Shown here in pieces: positions 51,157 through 59,942 of a DNA stretch of 64,000 bases. Position numbers and translations under genes: made by a program. Source of the DNA: Paraclostridium sp051656405 (GTDB lineage: Bacteria; Bacillota; Clostridia; Peptostreptococcales; Peptostreptococcaceae); assembly GCF_051656405.1 (NCBI RefSeq), contig NZ_JBOGBV010000060.1, positions 1-64,000 on the forward strand. Direction: 5' to 3'. The notes beneath the pieces were generated by a model. That model saw only the letters and a list, made by a program, of their open reading frames with translations. It was not told where the DNA came from and did not search any database. Position 1 is the stretch's first letter. Every line of letters begins with the position of its first letter.

Positions 51157-51280
51157 GGTCGTTTTCTATCTCCCTATTCATATTGACTTCGCCATTGTTT
51201 GTATTTATGCTATTTTTTAAGTATAGATAGGCTTCTATACTTCCTGTTTTTTTAAAAACTTCCCAACACAGATTGTTCAT
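51107..51280 (-). CDS. yqzL: YqzL-family small protein
   Basis: A 57-residue protein beginning MNNLCWEVFKKTGSIEAYL. The W-x-V-F-x-x-T-G-x-I-x-x-Y-L pattern is that of YqzL, a short protein that lies between era and recO in B. subtilis. Here it is in the same place, overlapping the first 50 bases of recO in another frame. The C-terminal ~30 residues are Asn/Asp/Glu-rich and low in complexity. Its AAGGGGG site forms part of a hairpin (51290-51331). Function unknown. Confidence 0.72.
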   Translation of the reverse strand: MNNLCWEVFKKTGSIEAYLYLKNSINTNNGEVNMNREIENDHDNCEHPGDSTTISKI

Positions 51281-51334
51281 TTTTAAAAACCCCCTTCTTA
51301 CGCTTATACTATATTTTTAGTAAGAAAGGGGAAA
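51280..51334 (-). promoter_or_regulatory. Hairpin with terminator features holding the yqzL ribosome-binding site
   Basis: On the minus strand CCCCTTTCTTAC (51331-51320) pairs with GTAAGAAGGGGG (51301-51290) and is followed by TTTTT. It lies after mgtE and before yqzL-recO. Its 3' arm is the SD sequence of yqzL, so it can end mgtE transcripts or hide the site. Confidence 0.6.
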
Positions 51335-51350
51335 AAAATGCATTAAGTTG

Positions 51351-52739
51351 TTAGACAATTTTTGACAATGTAATTGTTGTTATTAAAAAATAGATAACCA
51401 TCCCAATTATATCAAGGGATGTAGCTATTAATGGAGCAGAAACAATTGACGGATCTACATCCATTTTTTTAAACATCATAGGTATAAATGATCCAATCAT
51501 CGCCCCTATTATCATATTTATAAGCAATGATACAGATACTATTAAAACTATATTTATGTCCTTTACAAAAATATACGTAGCTATTCCTATAATGAAACTA
51601 CATATAATTCCTGTAAATACACCTACCATTCCTTCTAATAATACATTTTTAAAATCTAACTTTTTATTAGACAGTGCCATTACAGTAAGTGCTGATGCTT
51701 GAGTTCCTATATTCCCAGCCATACCTGTAACAACCGGAACAAAGTATATCAAAGGAAAATACTTTGAATCAATTACATAATCAAAACTCGATAATATCAA
51801 TGTAGCTATAAAACCACCAACTAAAGTTACTATAAGCCAAGGTATTCTAGCTTTAAAAGACGACAATACCTTATCTTTTGGATCTACATTAGTTTGTTCG
51901 ATAGTATCTCTTTCTTGTTCTGATGTACCAGCGAATTTGTACATATCTTCACTAGCTTCTTCTTCAATTACATCTATTACATCATCTACTGTTATAATCC
52001 CTTTTAAAATGCGATTTCTATCTATTACAGGGATAGCTATTAAATCGTATTTAGATACAAGCTTAACAGCTTCTTCTCGATCTTCATCTACATATACAGA
52101 AATTATATTTTCACTCATTAAATCTTCTATTATGCTATCATCTCTTGATATTATAAGCTCTCTTAATGATAATACTCCAACTAACTTATCAAAATTATCA
52201 ACCACATACATATAATAGATGGTTTCTGCATCTATAGCATTTTCTCTCATATATTCTATGGCATCTTTTGCTGTCATATCTTTATTTATAGATATGTAGC
52301 CAGTTGTCATTATACCTCCAGCAGATTCTTCTTCATATATAAGAAGTTCTTTTACATCTTGGGCATCTTCTTGATTTAGAAGGTTTATAATTTCTTCTCT
52401 CTCATTTTCTTCTAACTCGCCTAAGATATCTGCCATATCATCTAAAGACATCATTTCTAAAATATTAGCTTTATGCTCTATGTTTAACTTAGAAAGTATA
52501 TGCCTAAAAAATTCTGAATCAGTTTCATCAAGTATGGAAGCTGCCATATCTATAGGTAATATTTCAAAAAGCTTTATTTGTTTGTCTTCGTCTAAGTTTT
52601 CTAGTATGTCAAAAATATCCCTGTTATGATATTCTTCCATTAATTCTCTTAATTCTAAAATTTTATTGTTGTCTATTAAATCCTCGACTTGATTTAACAA
52701 CAGCTTGGAATGTTCATCTTTCCTATCCATAAAACCCAC
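51351..52739 (-). CDS. mgtE: Magnesium transporter MgtE
   Basis: A 462-residue channel. The N-domain (1-~130) has the acidic MgtE_N pattern (MAASILDETDSEFFRHIL). Two CBS domains (~140-265) follow, then a plug helix and five membrane helices (~290-460) with PLIYFVPVVTGMAGNIGTQASALTV, the pore segment. Intracellular Mg2+ on the N/CBS domains closes the pore. It lies 5 bases after era with no leader, so no M-box riboswitch is present. Length is standard. Confidence 0.95.
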   Translation of the reverse strand: MGFMDRKDEHSKLLLNQVEDLIDNNKILELRELMEEYHNRDIFDILENLDEDKQIKLFEILPIDMAASILDETDSEFFRHILSKLNIEHKANILEMMSLDDMADILGELEENEREEIINLLNQEDAQDVKELLIYEEESAGGIMTTGYISINKDMTAKDAIEYMRENAIDAETIYYMYVVDNFDKLVGVLSLRELIISRDDSIIEDLMSENIISVYVDEDREEAVKLVSKYDLIAIPVIDRNRILKGIITVDDVIDVIEEEASEDMYKFAGTSEQERDTIEQTNVDPKDKVLSSFKARIPWLIVTLVGGFIATLILSSFDYVIDSKYFPLIYFVPVVTGMAGNIGTQASALTVMALSNKKLDFKNVLLEGMVGVFTGIICSFIIGIATYIFVKDINIVLIVSVSLLINMIIGAMIGSFIPMMFKKMDVDPSIVSAPLIATSLDIIGMVIYFLITTITLSKIV

Positions 52740-52744
52740 CTTTA

Positions 52745-53635
52745 TTATTTATCAGTATACCCAAAGTTATTTATAAAACTTTGTAGGTTTCTCCAATTTT
52801 CTTTAACTTTAACCCAAACTTGAAGGTTAATTTGAGATCCTAGTAATAATTCAATCTCTTCTCTTGCTGATTTTCCTATCCCTTTTAACTTTCTACCATT
52901 TTTACCTATTATTATACCTTTATGTGAACTTCTTTCACAGTATATAACAGCAGATATATCTATTATATCTTTATCTGGTCTTTTTTTCATTCTTTCTATT
53001 TCTACAGCAACCCCATGAGGTATCTCATCATGTACATAGTGTAGAACTTTTTCTCTTATAAGTTCAGATACTAAAACTCTTTCAGGTTGATCTGTTATCA
53101 TATACTCTGGGAAATATTGAGGACCTTCCTGTAAGTATCTTTCTATTACTTTTAGTAATCTATCAGTGTTCTTACCTTTTAATGCTGATATTGGAACAAT
53201 CTCATCAAACATATTTTCCGCATCGTACATTTTCATTAAGTCAAATAATTCTTCTTCACTTAACATGTCAATTTTGTTTAAAACCAAAATTTTAGGAGTT
53301 TTTATTCCTCTTAAATTTTCGATTATCATTCTGTCTCCTGGTCCAATTTTTTTTGACTCATCAACTACATATAATACTACATCGACATTTTTGAATGCAT
53401 CTGTAGCTGATTTCACCATAAATTCTCCTAATTTATTTTTAGGCTTATGAATACCTGGTGTATCTAAAAATACCATTTGACATTCTTTGTCTGTGTAAAC
53501 TGCTTGTATAGTATTTCTTGTTGTTTGTGGTTTATCACTCATTATAGCTATTTTTTCTCCAACTACGCTATTCATAAGAGTAGATTTTCCAACATTTGGT
53601 CTTCCTACTATACTAACAAATCCTGATTTAAACAT
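52745..53635 (-). CDS. era: GTPase Era
   Basis: A 296-residue ribosome-assembly GTPase. G1 is GRPNVGKST, G2 region PQTTRNTIQAV, G3 DTPGIHKPK, G4 NKID, G5 SALKG. The C-terminal KH domain (~200-296) includes IIGKNGRKLKGIGKSAREEIE and binds the 3' end of 16S rRNA. ATG at 53635 is chosen, with AAGAGG 7 bases before it; an in-frame upstream TTG at 53653 lacks a site. It follows cdd by 39 bases. Confidence 0.96.
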   Translation of the reverse strand: MFKSGFVSIVGRPNVGKSTLMNSVVGEKIAIMSDKPQTTRNTIQAVYTDKECQMVFLDTPGIHKPKNKLGEFMVKSATDAFKNVDVVLYVVDESKKIGPGDRMIIENLRGIKTPKILVLNKIDMLSEEELFDLMKMYDAENMFDEIVPISALKGKNTDRLLKVIERYLQEGPQYFPEYMITDQPERVLVSELIREKVLHYVHDEIPHGVAVEIERMKKRPDKDIIDISAVIYCERSSHKGIIIGKNGRKLKGIGKSAREEIELLLGSQINLQVWVKVKENWRNLQSFINNFGYTDK

Positions 53636-53674
53636 ATTAATTCCTCTTTTCAATTTGTCTTTTGTTGTTTTAAT

Positions 53675-54076
53675 TTATTTGAAGTCACTACCTGAGAAAT
53701 AATGTGGAACTAATTCTGCGATAGTTTGTTCCTGTATATCTCCTTTTGAGTATCCAGTTATTATTCTTATATGCGGCCCAAACTCAATTATTACCTGTCT
53801 ACATATAGCACACGGATATGTAGGTTCATTTTTTTCTGAATTAGTACTAGCAACAGCTATTGCCTCTATATCTTTATACCCTTCAGAGATAGCTTTAAAT
53901 AGCGCAGTTCTTTCAGCGCAATTTGTCCCTCCAAAAGATGCACATTCTACATTACAGCCTGTAAAAACTTTACCACTCTTAGTTAAAAGTGCTGCACCAA
54001 CTTTAAAATTTGAATATGGTGAATAAGAGTGTTCTCTTGCTTTTTCTGCTATTTCTAATAATTCTCTATTATCCAT
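53675..54076 (-). CDS. cdd: Cytidine deaminase
   Basis: A 133-residue zinc enzyme converting cytidine and deoxycytidine to uridines. The active site is CASFGGTNCAERTALFKA (zinc Cys and catalytic Glu) and PCAICRQVI (two zinc Cys). It is the tetrameric short form. ATG at 54076 is chosen, with GGAGG 8 bases upstream. It belongs to the conserved dgkA-cdd-era order. Confidence 0.95.
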   Translation of the reverse strand: MDNRELLEIAEKAREHSYSPYSNFKVGAALLTKSGKVFTGCNVECASFGGTNCAERTALFKAISEGYKDIEAIAVASTNSEKNEPTYPCAICRQVIIEFGPHIRIITGYSKGDIQEQTIAELVPHYFSGSDFK

Positions 54077-54183
54077 TATATTAACCTCCATCAAAGACCA
54101 CTTATACTTTATATTTTAAGTAGTACATTACATTATACCAAAATAAAAAAAAAGAAAAAAGTATATTTATATTTTCTTAAGCA

Positions 54184-54213
54184 AAAAAAGCGGGAATATT
54201 TTTCCCACCTTTT
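54184..54213 (-). terminator. Terminator after dgkA
   Basis: GTGGGAA/TTCCCGC stem followed by TTTTTTT on the minus strand. Confidence 0.75.
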
Positions 54214-54925
54214 AATATTGAGCTATTTGTAAAACTAACATAGCTACCAAAACTCCAAGTAATGCCCCCGCTACAGTTTCCCAAAAAGTATGTATTTTGC
54301 CTTCTATTCTACTTTGTGCAACTAAAACTGCCATTAAATAAGCAAGTGTCGATGCTACCACTCTTTCTGTCATAAATGTTACAAGTGTAGCAAGTGCAAA
54401 AGCAAGCGCCGAGTGACCACTTGGCATTCCTCCTTGTAGCGGAGTCCCTGTAGATGTTAATGATTTCACTACTACTACTGCTATTAAAACTAAAACTATA
54501 CATATAAGAGTAACATGAATTGGTGATTTTCTTATTGTAAAAAATACAGATGCGCCTACAGTTTCTAGTTTATCATAAAATAGTAAGTATCCAATTATAC
54601 AAGCATTTAAACTTGCTATTAGTACTCCTCCGGCAGCAACATCTTTTGCTATTTTAGCTAATGGGTGGTATGTATCTGTTATCATGTCTACAGTTTTTTC
54701 TATAGCTGTATTAAACATTTCTGATATTACAACTAAGCTTATTGTAAATAATAATAGCATCATTTCGAATTTATTAAATTCACAAAACAAACTAATTGTA
54801 AGAACTAACGCTGCAACAAAGTAGTGTATTTTCATATTTCTTTCATGCTTGAAAGTGTATAAAATCCCAGCAATAGCTGCATTAAAGGCATTTATTATCC
54901 CTTGTTTACCTTTCTTTTTACCCAT
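54212..54925 (-). CDS. dgkA: Undecaprenol/diacylglycerol kinase fused to PAP2-type phosphatase
   Basis: A 237-residue membrane protein. Residues 1-~120 are DgkA (FKHERNMKIHYFVAALVL; SEMFNTAIEKTVDMI; HPLAKIAKDVAAGGVL), the B. subtilis type that phosphorylates undecaprenol. Residues ~130-237 are a PAP2 domain with GGMPSGHSALAFALATL and SRIEGKIHTFWETVAGALLG. In this domain the Asp after the last His is Glu, and the first KxxxxxxRP motif is not evident. The fusion joins a lipid kinase and a lipid-phosphate phosphatase in one chain. It lies 4 bases after ybeY. Confidence 0.9.
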   Translation of the reverse strand: MGKKKGKQGIINAFNAAIAGILYTFKHERNMKIHYFVAALVLTISLFCEFNKFEMMLLLFTISLVVISEMFNTAIEKTVDMITDTYHPLAKIAKDVAAGGVLIASLNACIIGYLLFYDKLETVGASVFFTIRKSPIHVTLICIVLVLIAVVVVKSLTSTGTPLQGGMPSGHSALAFALATLVTFMTERVVASTLAYLMAVLVAQSRIEGKIHTFWETVAGALLGVLVAMLVLQIAQY

Positions 54926-54929
54926 AAGT

Positions 54930-55388
54930 TTACTCCCTTGTTATATTAAGCTTGTTTAGTACATCCTCTTCTCTTTTTCTCATATCCTTTGTATTTTCTT
55001 CAGTGTCATGGTCATAACCTAATAAGTGGAACATACTATGGCATACTAAAAAACATACTTCTCTTTCAAAACTATGATCATATTCTTCACTTTGTTCTAA
55101 AGCTCTTTCTAGAGATATAACAATATCTCCTAAAGATTCTGCTTCTATTTCAACATCAAATTCATCTGTTAAAAGTGGAAAAGATAAAACATCTGTAGCT
55201 CTATCTACACCTCTATATTCTCTATTTAATTCATGTATTTCTTCATTATCAACAAAAGATAAACTTACTTCATAATTGTCATCATAACCTTCATAGTATA
55301 ATGTCTCAACGATTATATCATTGATTTTTCCTAAAAGGTCTTCACTTACTTTTATTTTATCTTGTCTATTGTCTAATATAATTTCCAT
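54930..55388 (-). CDS. ybeY: Endoribonuclease / rRNA maturation factor YbeY
   Basis: A 152-residue metalloprotein. The zinc site is HSMFHLLGYDHD (three His of the HxxxHxxxxxH pattern); YRGVDRATDVLSFP is the second conserved block. It processes 16S rRNA 3' ends. It sits 3 bases after phoH. In B. subtilis the gene yqfF (pgpH) lies between these two, but is absent here. Confidence 0.95.
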   Translation of the reverse strand: MEIILDNRQDKIKVSEDLLGKINDIIVETLYYEGYDDNYEVSLSFVDNEEIHELNREYRGVDRATDVLSFPLLTDEFDVEIEAESLGDIVISLERALEQSEEYDHSFEREVCFLVCHSMFHLLGYDHDTEENTKDMRKREEDVLNKLNITRE

Positions 55389-55391
55389 AAT

Positions 55392-56393
55392 TTATCTCCT
55401 ATTTCTTTTGTTTCTATCATCATTAAATTTATTTAACTCTTGTTCTTCATCAAACTTTTCATAAGCTTTAATTATTCGTTGTACTAATTCATGTCTAACG
55501 ACATCTTTTTCTGTAAATTTATTTATACCAACTCCATCTACATCTTTTAAAACATCCATAGCTTGAATTAATCCACTTTTATATTTATTTGGTAAATCTA
55601 CTTGTGTTAAATCTCCGGTAACTACAGCTTTTGATCCAAACCCTAATCTAGTTAGAAACATCTTCATTTGCTCTGGAGTTGTGTTTTGAGCTTCATCTAA
55701 AATTATAAATGCATTATCTAGAGTTCTTCCTCTCATAAAAGCTAATGGAGCCACTTCTATTATACCTCTTTCAATATACTTAGCACATTTTTCATCACCT
55801 AACATATCAAATAATGCATCGTAAAGAGGTCGTAAATAAGGGTCTACTTTATCTTTCATATCTCCTGGTAAAAATCCTAAGCTCTCGCCTGCCTCAACAG
55901 CTGGTCTAGTTAATATAATTCTGCTTATTTCCTCTTTTTTAAAAGCTCTAACTGCCATAGCTACTGCAAGATATGTTTTACCTGTGCCTGCTGGCCCAAC
56001 TCCAAGTGTTATATCATTGTTTCTAATAAGATTTATATAATGTTTTTGTCCTATTGTTTTTGGTTTAACTTCTCTACCTTTTTTTGTTACAGCTATAGTA
56101 TCTTCTAATTCTTCTATTTGCTCTTTATTTCCTTCATTTAATAATTCTATAGCATAAGTAATACTCTGTTTATCTAAAGTTTTACCTATTTTAAAATTTT
56201 TATATAATTCATTTATAAATTCTATAGCTTTTTCTACATTTTTATTTTGGCCTATTAAAACTATATTGCCTTCTCTTAACAGTACATCTACATTTAAACT
56301 CTTCTCTATTATTTTTATATTTTCGTCAAAGTTTCCAAATAGTTCTCTTTCAAATTTATCATCTGTTATTTCAAAACTCTTCTGTACTATCAA
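55392..56393 (-). CDS. phoH: PhoH-like ATPase
   Basis: A 333-residue protein. An N-terminal KH-like domain (~1-90) is followed by the PhoH ATPase: Walker A GPAGTGKTYLAVA, then RPAVEAGESLGFLPGDMKDKVDPYLRPLYDAL, Walker B FIILDEAQNTTPEQMKMFLTRLG, and VTGDLTQVDLP. The C-terminal tail is charged. A role with YbeY in RNA metabolism is suggested by gene pairing. It is 12 bases after yqfD. Confidence 0.94.
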   Translation of the reverse strand: MIVQKSFEITDDKFERELFGNFDENIKIIEKSLNVDVLLREGNIVLIGQNKNVEKAIEFINELYKNFKIGKTLDKQSITYAIELLNEGNKEQIEELEDTIAVTKKGREVKPKTIGQKHYINLIRNNDITLGVGPAGTGKTYLAVAMAVRAFKKEEISRIILTRPAVEAGESLGFLPGDMKDKVDPYLRPLYDALFDMLGDEKCAKYIERGIIEVAPLAFMRGRTLDNAFIILDEAQNTTPEQMKMFLTRLGFGSKAVVTGDLTQVDLPNKYKSGLIQAMDVLKDVDGVGINKFTEKDVVRHELVQRIIKAYEKFDEEQELNKFNDDRNKRNRR

Positions 56394-56405
56394 CGTTTAT
56401 CCTCC

Positions 56406-57716
56406 TTAGTTATCCCTTGTTTGAACTTCCTCTTTATCTTTTGCATCTTTATCTTTATTTATATCCTTAAATTCATTTCTTATATCATTAATAGGTCTTT
56501 TATCTGGATTTGAAGGTACTTCTTCTTCACCTTCTTTAGGCTTACTTTCTTGTCTAATTAATTCTTCAGCTTCCGATTTGCTTAAAGAGTGTACCTTAGC
56601 TATATTTTCTAAAGTTGTAACAGTTACTATGTACTCTAATTTATCTTTTTTAACTTTATATTGATGCTTAACATCTTTATATCTTGAATCAACAGGAATA
56701 GTGTATTCAAGTTCTTTAAGAGCCTTTTGTTTTAAATCTTCTTTTACTTCTTCTTTATTTTTCTCAACTTCTTTTACATTTACTTCATGGAAAATACTAG
56801 ACTTTATTTTTAAAGGAAAAGTGTAGTCTCCAATAGTTAAAACATGTTCTTTATTTTCGATTTCATAATTTTTAAAGTCTATATTTCTTCTTAATGTATA
56901 TTTTTTATCATAGAAGCTAAATGTATATACTGTTTTTTTATTACCAGTTCTAGTTTTAACCTTATCTATGTAATTTGTACTTTGTTTTGACTCATAAAAT
57001 GTAGTTGCCCATACTTCTGGTAGAGATTTAGTATTCGATCCCGATACTAATACGTCTCCTTTTCTTACTATATCACCTACATTAGTGACTTGTTTACCAC
57101 TTCTTGGTATTACCTTTTCTATTATACCATTTTTCTTAGCAATTATATTACAATAATTAGTTTCTTTTTTCTCTTGTAATGATTCATCTTTCTTTGTTAT
57201 TGTAACAAATATATTAGTTCCTTTTACATTTATAGACACATAAGCAATATCACCAAACTCTCCCATAATTTGGTCTCTTACTTCTTTTCTATCTATGCCC
57301 TTTTTATACACCCCAGGCCTTACACCTGCTTTTTCAAGTTCCTTCCTTACAAGCACTTTGTCAATTCCCTCTGGAGCTTTTATATATACATCTGTTACAA
57401 ATAATGATGTACTCATTAATAAAACCAAGGAAAGCATAGCACATATCCACATTCCTTTGTATCTATATATACGCCTAGCCAAAAAAGGCACTCCTGTTTT
57501 TTGCTTTATTTTAACCTCAAACTTGCTTCCTCTATAAATACTTTTAAACGCCCTAATACTTTTCCTATCAACCTTAAGCTCAATTTTAGTGTTTGAAATT
57601 CGTTTTACATCATAAACATTAACTTTATTTCTTATTAATGTGTTTAAAAATTTTTCTGTATTTATCCCCTCTATAGTTACTACATAGTAACCTTTAATAT
57701 AACTTATCAAATGCAA
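56406..57716 (-). CDS. yqfD: Sporulation protein YqfD
   Basis: A 436-residue membrane protein. A basic N-terminal domain (~1-85) precedes a single helix (~88-108: MWICAMLSLVLLMSTSLFVTDVYI), then a large outside domain (KNGIIEKVIPRSGKQVTNVGDIVRKGDVLVSG). The C-terminal ~60 residues are Lys/Glu/Asp-rich. The B. subtilis gene is in the mother-cell regulon and affects spore formation. It is adjacent to yqfC (7-base gap). Confidence 0.9.
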   Translation of the reverse strand: MHLISYIKGYYVVTIEGINTEKFLNTLIRNKVNVYDVKRISNTKIELKVDRKSIRAFKSIYRGSKFEVKIKQKTGVPFLARRIYRYKGMWICAMLSLVLLMSTSLFVTDVYIKAPEGIDKVLVRKELEKAGVRPGVYKKGIDRKEVRDQIMGEFGDIAYVSINVKGTNIFVTITKKDESLQEKKETNYCNIIAKKNGIIEKVIPRSGKQVTNVGDIVRKGDVLVSGSNTKSLPEVWATTFYESKQSTNYIDKVKTRTGNKKTVYTFSFYDKKYTLRRNIDFKNYEIENKEHVLTIGDYTFPLKIKSSIFHEVNVKEVEKNKEEVKEDLKQKALKELEYTIPVDSRYKDVKHQYKVKKDKLEYIVTVTTLENIAKVHSLSKSEAEELIRQESKPKEGEEEVPSNPDKRPINDIRNEFKDINKDKDAKDKEEVQTRDN

Positions 57717-57723
57717 CTCCCCC

Positions 57724-57966
57724 CTATGTAGTGTATTCTACACTATATATAATTCCTTTTATTCCTATCTCCGTATCAGTAATATGCTTTAAATATAACT
57801 TTTCACCACATATTTTTATAGTATTTAACTTTGTTTTTATTTTAATTAAATTTACATCGTATTCTAGTATGGATTTGTAGTTTTCTATACTTATAAATGT
57901 ATTCCCCAAAACAGTAACTGTAGGTTGATTTACCTGTAAATCAGTAGGAATTTCTATCATACTCAT
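57724..57966 (-). CDS. yqfC: Sporulation protein YqfC
   Basis: An 80-residue protein of the YqfC/YabP family. LPTV-like VTVLGNTFISIENYKSILEYDVNLIKIKT and the C-terminal GIKGIIYSVEYT strands are typical. YabP proteins are small spore-envelope morphogenesis factors. It is the first gene of the yqfC-yqfD-phoH-ybeY-dgkA run. A GGGGG site precedes the ATG. Confidence 0.88.
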   Translation of the reverse strand: MSMIEIPTDLQVNQPTVTVLGNTFISIENYKSILEYDVNLIKIKTKLNTIKICGEKLYLKHITDTEIGIKGIIYSVEYTT

Positions 57967-58076
57967 AACCCCCTTAATATATTCTATGTCCTTTTTTTAT
58001 TTTAATTACTTGTATTAGTTCCGAAGCCTTAATATAATAGTATGTTCCTTTAATAAATTTTGAGACTTTTATTTCA

Positions 58077-58108
58077 AAAAAAATAAAGCCAAGCCGGCTT
58101 TTATTTTT
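58077..58108 (-). terminator. Terminator of the tspO gene
   Basis: AAATAAAAGCC/GGCTTTATTT stem with a T run on the minus strand. Confidence 0.8.
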
Positions 58109-58604
58109 ATCTATTTATTGACCATATAACGTAATTTAAAAAGAATGCATAAAATAACCAAGCTAAATATGGTAAATTTATATAAGCTGCTCTTTTGTCA
58201 ATTTTAGCAAATTTAATTATCATAATTAATACAATTATTATCATAAGTCCTATAACTATCAAAGCTGTGAATCTAAGCCCTAATCCAAAGAATAAAATAG
58301 GCCATATAAAGTTCAACCCTAATTGTAAGTAATAATAAAACATAGCATCTCTTACTTTAAGTGTATTCAATCCTTTTTTAGAAATTAAATAAGCTGATAT
58401 CCCCATAAGTACGTACAAAATAGTCCATACTATCGGGAATACATACCCCGGAGGGAAAAAACCTGGTTTTATTAAATTTGAATAATATGTACTTGTATTT
58501 GTTTGACTTAAGAATTCAGATATAAAGCTACTCGAAAACCCAACTATAATAGGTATAAAAACACTTATTATAAACTTTTTTATTTCTTTTGTAGATATGA
58601 TCAA
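58107..58604 (-). CDS. TspO/MBR-family membrane protein
   Basis: A ~165-residue protein with five helices. The hallmark TM2 region is FFPPGYVFPIVWTILYVLMGISAYLI; LQLGLNFIWPILFFGLG and YLAWLFYAFFLNYVIW are the Trp/Tyr-rich helices of the TspO ligand pocket. TspO proteins bind tetrapyrroles and related compounds. The start is uncertain: TTG at 58604 has AGAGGG 8 bases upstream; a GTG at 58613 abuts that site. It is inserted in the otherwise conserved yqeY-yqfC order. Confidence 0.88.
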   Translation of the reverse strand: MIISTKEIKKFIISVFIPIIVGFSSSFISEFLSQTNTSTYYSNLIKPGFFPPGYVFPIVWTILYVLMGISAYLISKKGLNTLKVRDAMFYYYLQLGLNFIWPILFFGLGLRFTALIVIGLMIIIVLIMIIKFAKIDKRAAYINLPYLAWLFYAFFLNYVIWSINR

Positions 58605-58704
58605 TGAATTCACCCTCTCTTTATCCTCTATTTAATTTATAAATATGAGAGAGTAAGTAATATTATTCCATTTTTTTGGACAAAGATTATAAAGTAAAAT
58701 AAAA

Positions 58705-58742
58705 AGCAAAAAACCTAGAGCATTCGCTCTAGGTTTTTCTAT
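58705..58742 (-). terminator. Terminator of yqeY
   Basis: AAAAACCTAGAGC/GCTCTAGGTTTTTT stem with a T run on the minus strand. Confidence 0.85.
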
Positions 58743-59186
58743 CTATTGTAAGTTAGATTTAACTAACTCATTTATCATTTTTCCGTCAGCTACACCTTTT
58801 GTTTTCGGTTTTATAGCTGCCATGATTTTTCCCATATCTTTCATAGAAGTAGCTCCTACTTCAGATATAGTATCTTTGACTATCTCATTTAATTCTTCTT
58901 TGCTCAGCTGTCGAGGTAGGTATTCCATTAATACTTCAATCTCAGCTTCGGCTTCTTGAACTAAATCGTCTCTTGATGCTTTTGCAAATTCAGTTTTTGC
59001 ATCTCTACGTTGCTTTAACTGTTTTGTTATTACGTCTATAATTTCGTCATCACCAAGTTCTGTTCTAGTGTCAACTTCACGCTGCTTGATTTCAGCTCTT
59101 ATTAATGTAACAACAGATTTTTTTACTGTATCTTTGTTTTTCATAGCAAGTTTTAAGTCTTCTTGTAACTTTGCTTTAAGGGACAT
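58743..59186 (-). CDS. yqeY: GatB/YqeY-domain protein
   Basis: A 147-residue soluble protein. SLKAKLQEDLKLAMKNKDTVKKSVVTLIRAEIKQREVD and the C-terminal MGKIMAAIKPKTKGVADGKMINELVK match YqeY, which resembles the tRNA-binding tail of GatB. Function unclear. It follows rpsU by 26 bases, the common arrangement in Firmicutes. Confidence 0.93.
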   Translation of the reverse strand: MSLKAKLQEDLKLAMKNKDTVKKSVVTLIRAEIKQREVDTRTELGDDEIIDVITKQLKQRRDAKTEFAKASRDDLVQEAEAEIEVLMEYLPRQLSKEELNEIVKDTISEVGATSMKDMGKIMAAIKPKTKGVADGKMINELVKSNLQ

Positions 59187-59212
59187 ATCCCTTCACCTCT
59201 TATCTACAAAAA

Positions 59213-59392
59213 TTATTTCTTAGCGTTTTTTCTTCTTGCAGCTTCAGCTTTTTTCTTACGTCTTACGCTTGGCTTATCATAGTGTTCTCTTTTTCTTACT
59301 TCAGACATTATGCCAGACATAGCACATGAACGCTTAAATCTTCTTAAGGCGCTGTCTAATGTTTCATTTTCTCTTACTCTTACTTCTGACAT
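59213..59392 (-). CDS. rpsU: 30S ribosomal protein S21
   Basis: A 59-residue, very basic protein starting MSEVRVRENETLDSALRRFKRSC, the S21 signature, ending in a KKKAEAARRKNAKK tail. The ATG at 59392 is chosen, with GGAGGGA about 9 bases upstream; an in-frame extension to 59419 runs through the ribosome-binding site. The upstream region holds a TATAAT at about 59445-59450 on the minus strand. Confidence 0.96.
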   Translation of the reverse strand: MSEVRVRENETLDSALRRFKRSCAMSGIMSEVRKREHYDKPSVRRKKKAEAARRKNAKK

Positions 59393-59553
59393 TCTTTTTC
59401 CCTCCCTCCGATAGCGCAAATTATGCTGGGACTGTAACTCGATTATATCTGCATAATATGCATTACAACCTCACACTTTGTTTATTATAAACTAATCTTA
59501 TTTTTTTTTCAAGTATTTTTATGAATAATACATCTAAAAGTTTAATTTATATA

Positions 59554-59901
59554 TTACTTCTCAGCATCATACCAATCTAATTTCTTTCCTGCTAATACAT
59601 GATAATGAATATGCTTAACCTCTTGGCATCCATCACTTCCACAGTTATTTATTATTCTAAATCCCGTTTTGTCATATCCTTTTTCTTTAACTATTTTATT
59701 AATAACCTTATGAATGTGTGCAATTATTTCCATATTTTCTTCGCCTATGTCTATTATTGATTCATAATGCTCTTTAGGTATAACTAAAACATGTAATGGT
59801 GCAACAGGATTTATATCATTAAAAGCTAAGACTTTATCATCTTCATAAACTTTGTTTGATGGTATTTCTCCATTTATAATTTTACAAAATATACAGCTCA
59901 T
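59554..59901 (-). CDS. hinT: HIT-family purine nucleoside phosphoramidase (HinT)
   Basis: A 115-residue protein. It begins CIFCKIINGEIPSNKVYEDD (zinc Cys pair) and has the His triad HIHYHVLAGKKLDW. The family hydrolyses AMP phosphoramidates. Length is that of HinT. It lies 41 bases after mtaB on the same strand, with a GGAGG site. Confidence 0.93.
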   Translation of the reverse strand: MSCIFCKIINGEIPSNKVYEDDKVLAFNDINPVAPLHVLVIPKEHYESIIDIGEENMEIIAHIHKVINKIVKEKGYDKTGFRIINNCGSDGCQEVKHIHYHVLAGKKLDWYDAEK

Positions 59902-59942
59902 ATTTACACCTCCTATCTGTTAAGAGTTATTATTTCTACATA

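Noticed and set aside
52740..52745. M-box riboswitch before mgtE
   Set aside because: Only five bases separate era and mgtE; no room for a leader.
57981..57988. CATAGAAT as a sigma-E -10 before yqfC
   Set aside because: The -10 resembles sigma-E sites, but no good -35 lies 14-15 bases upstream and the leader would be only a few bases long.
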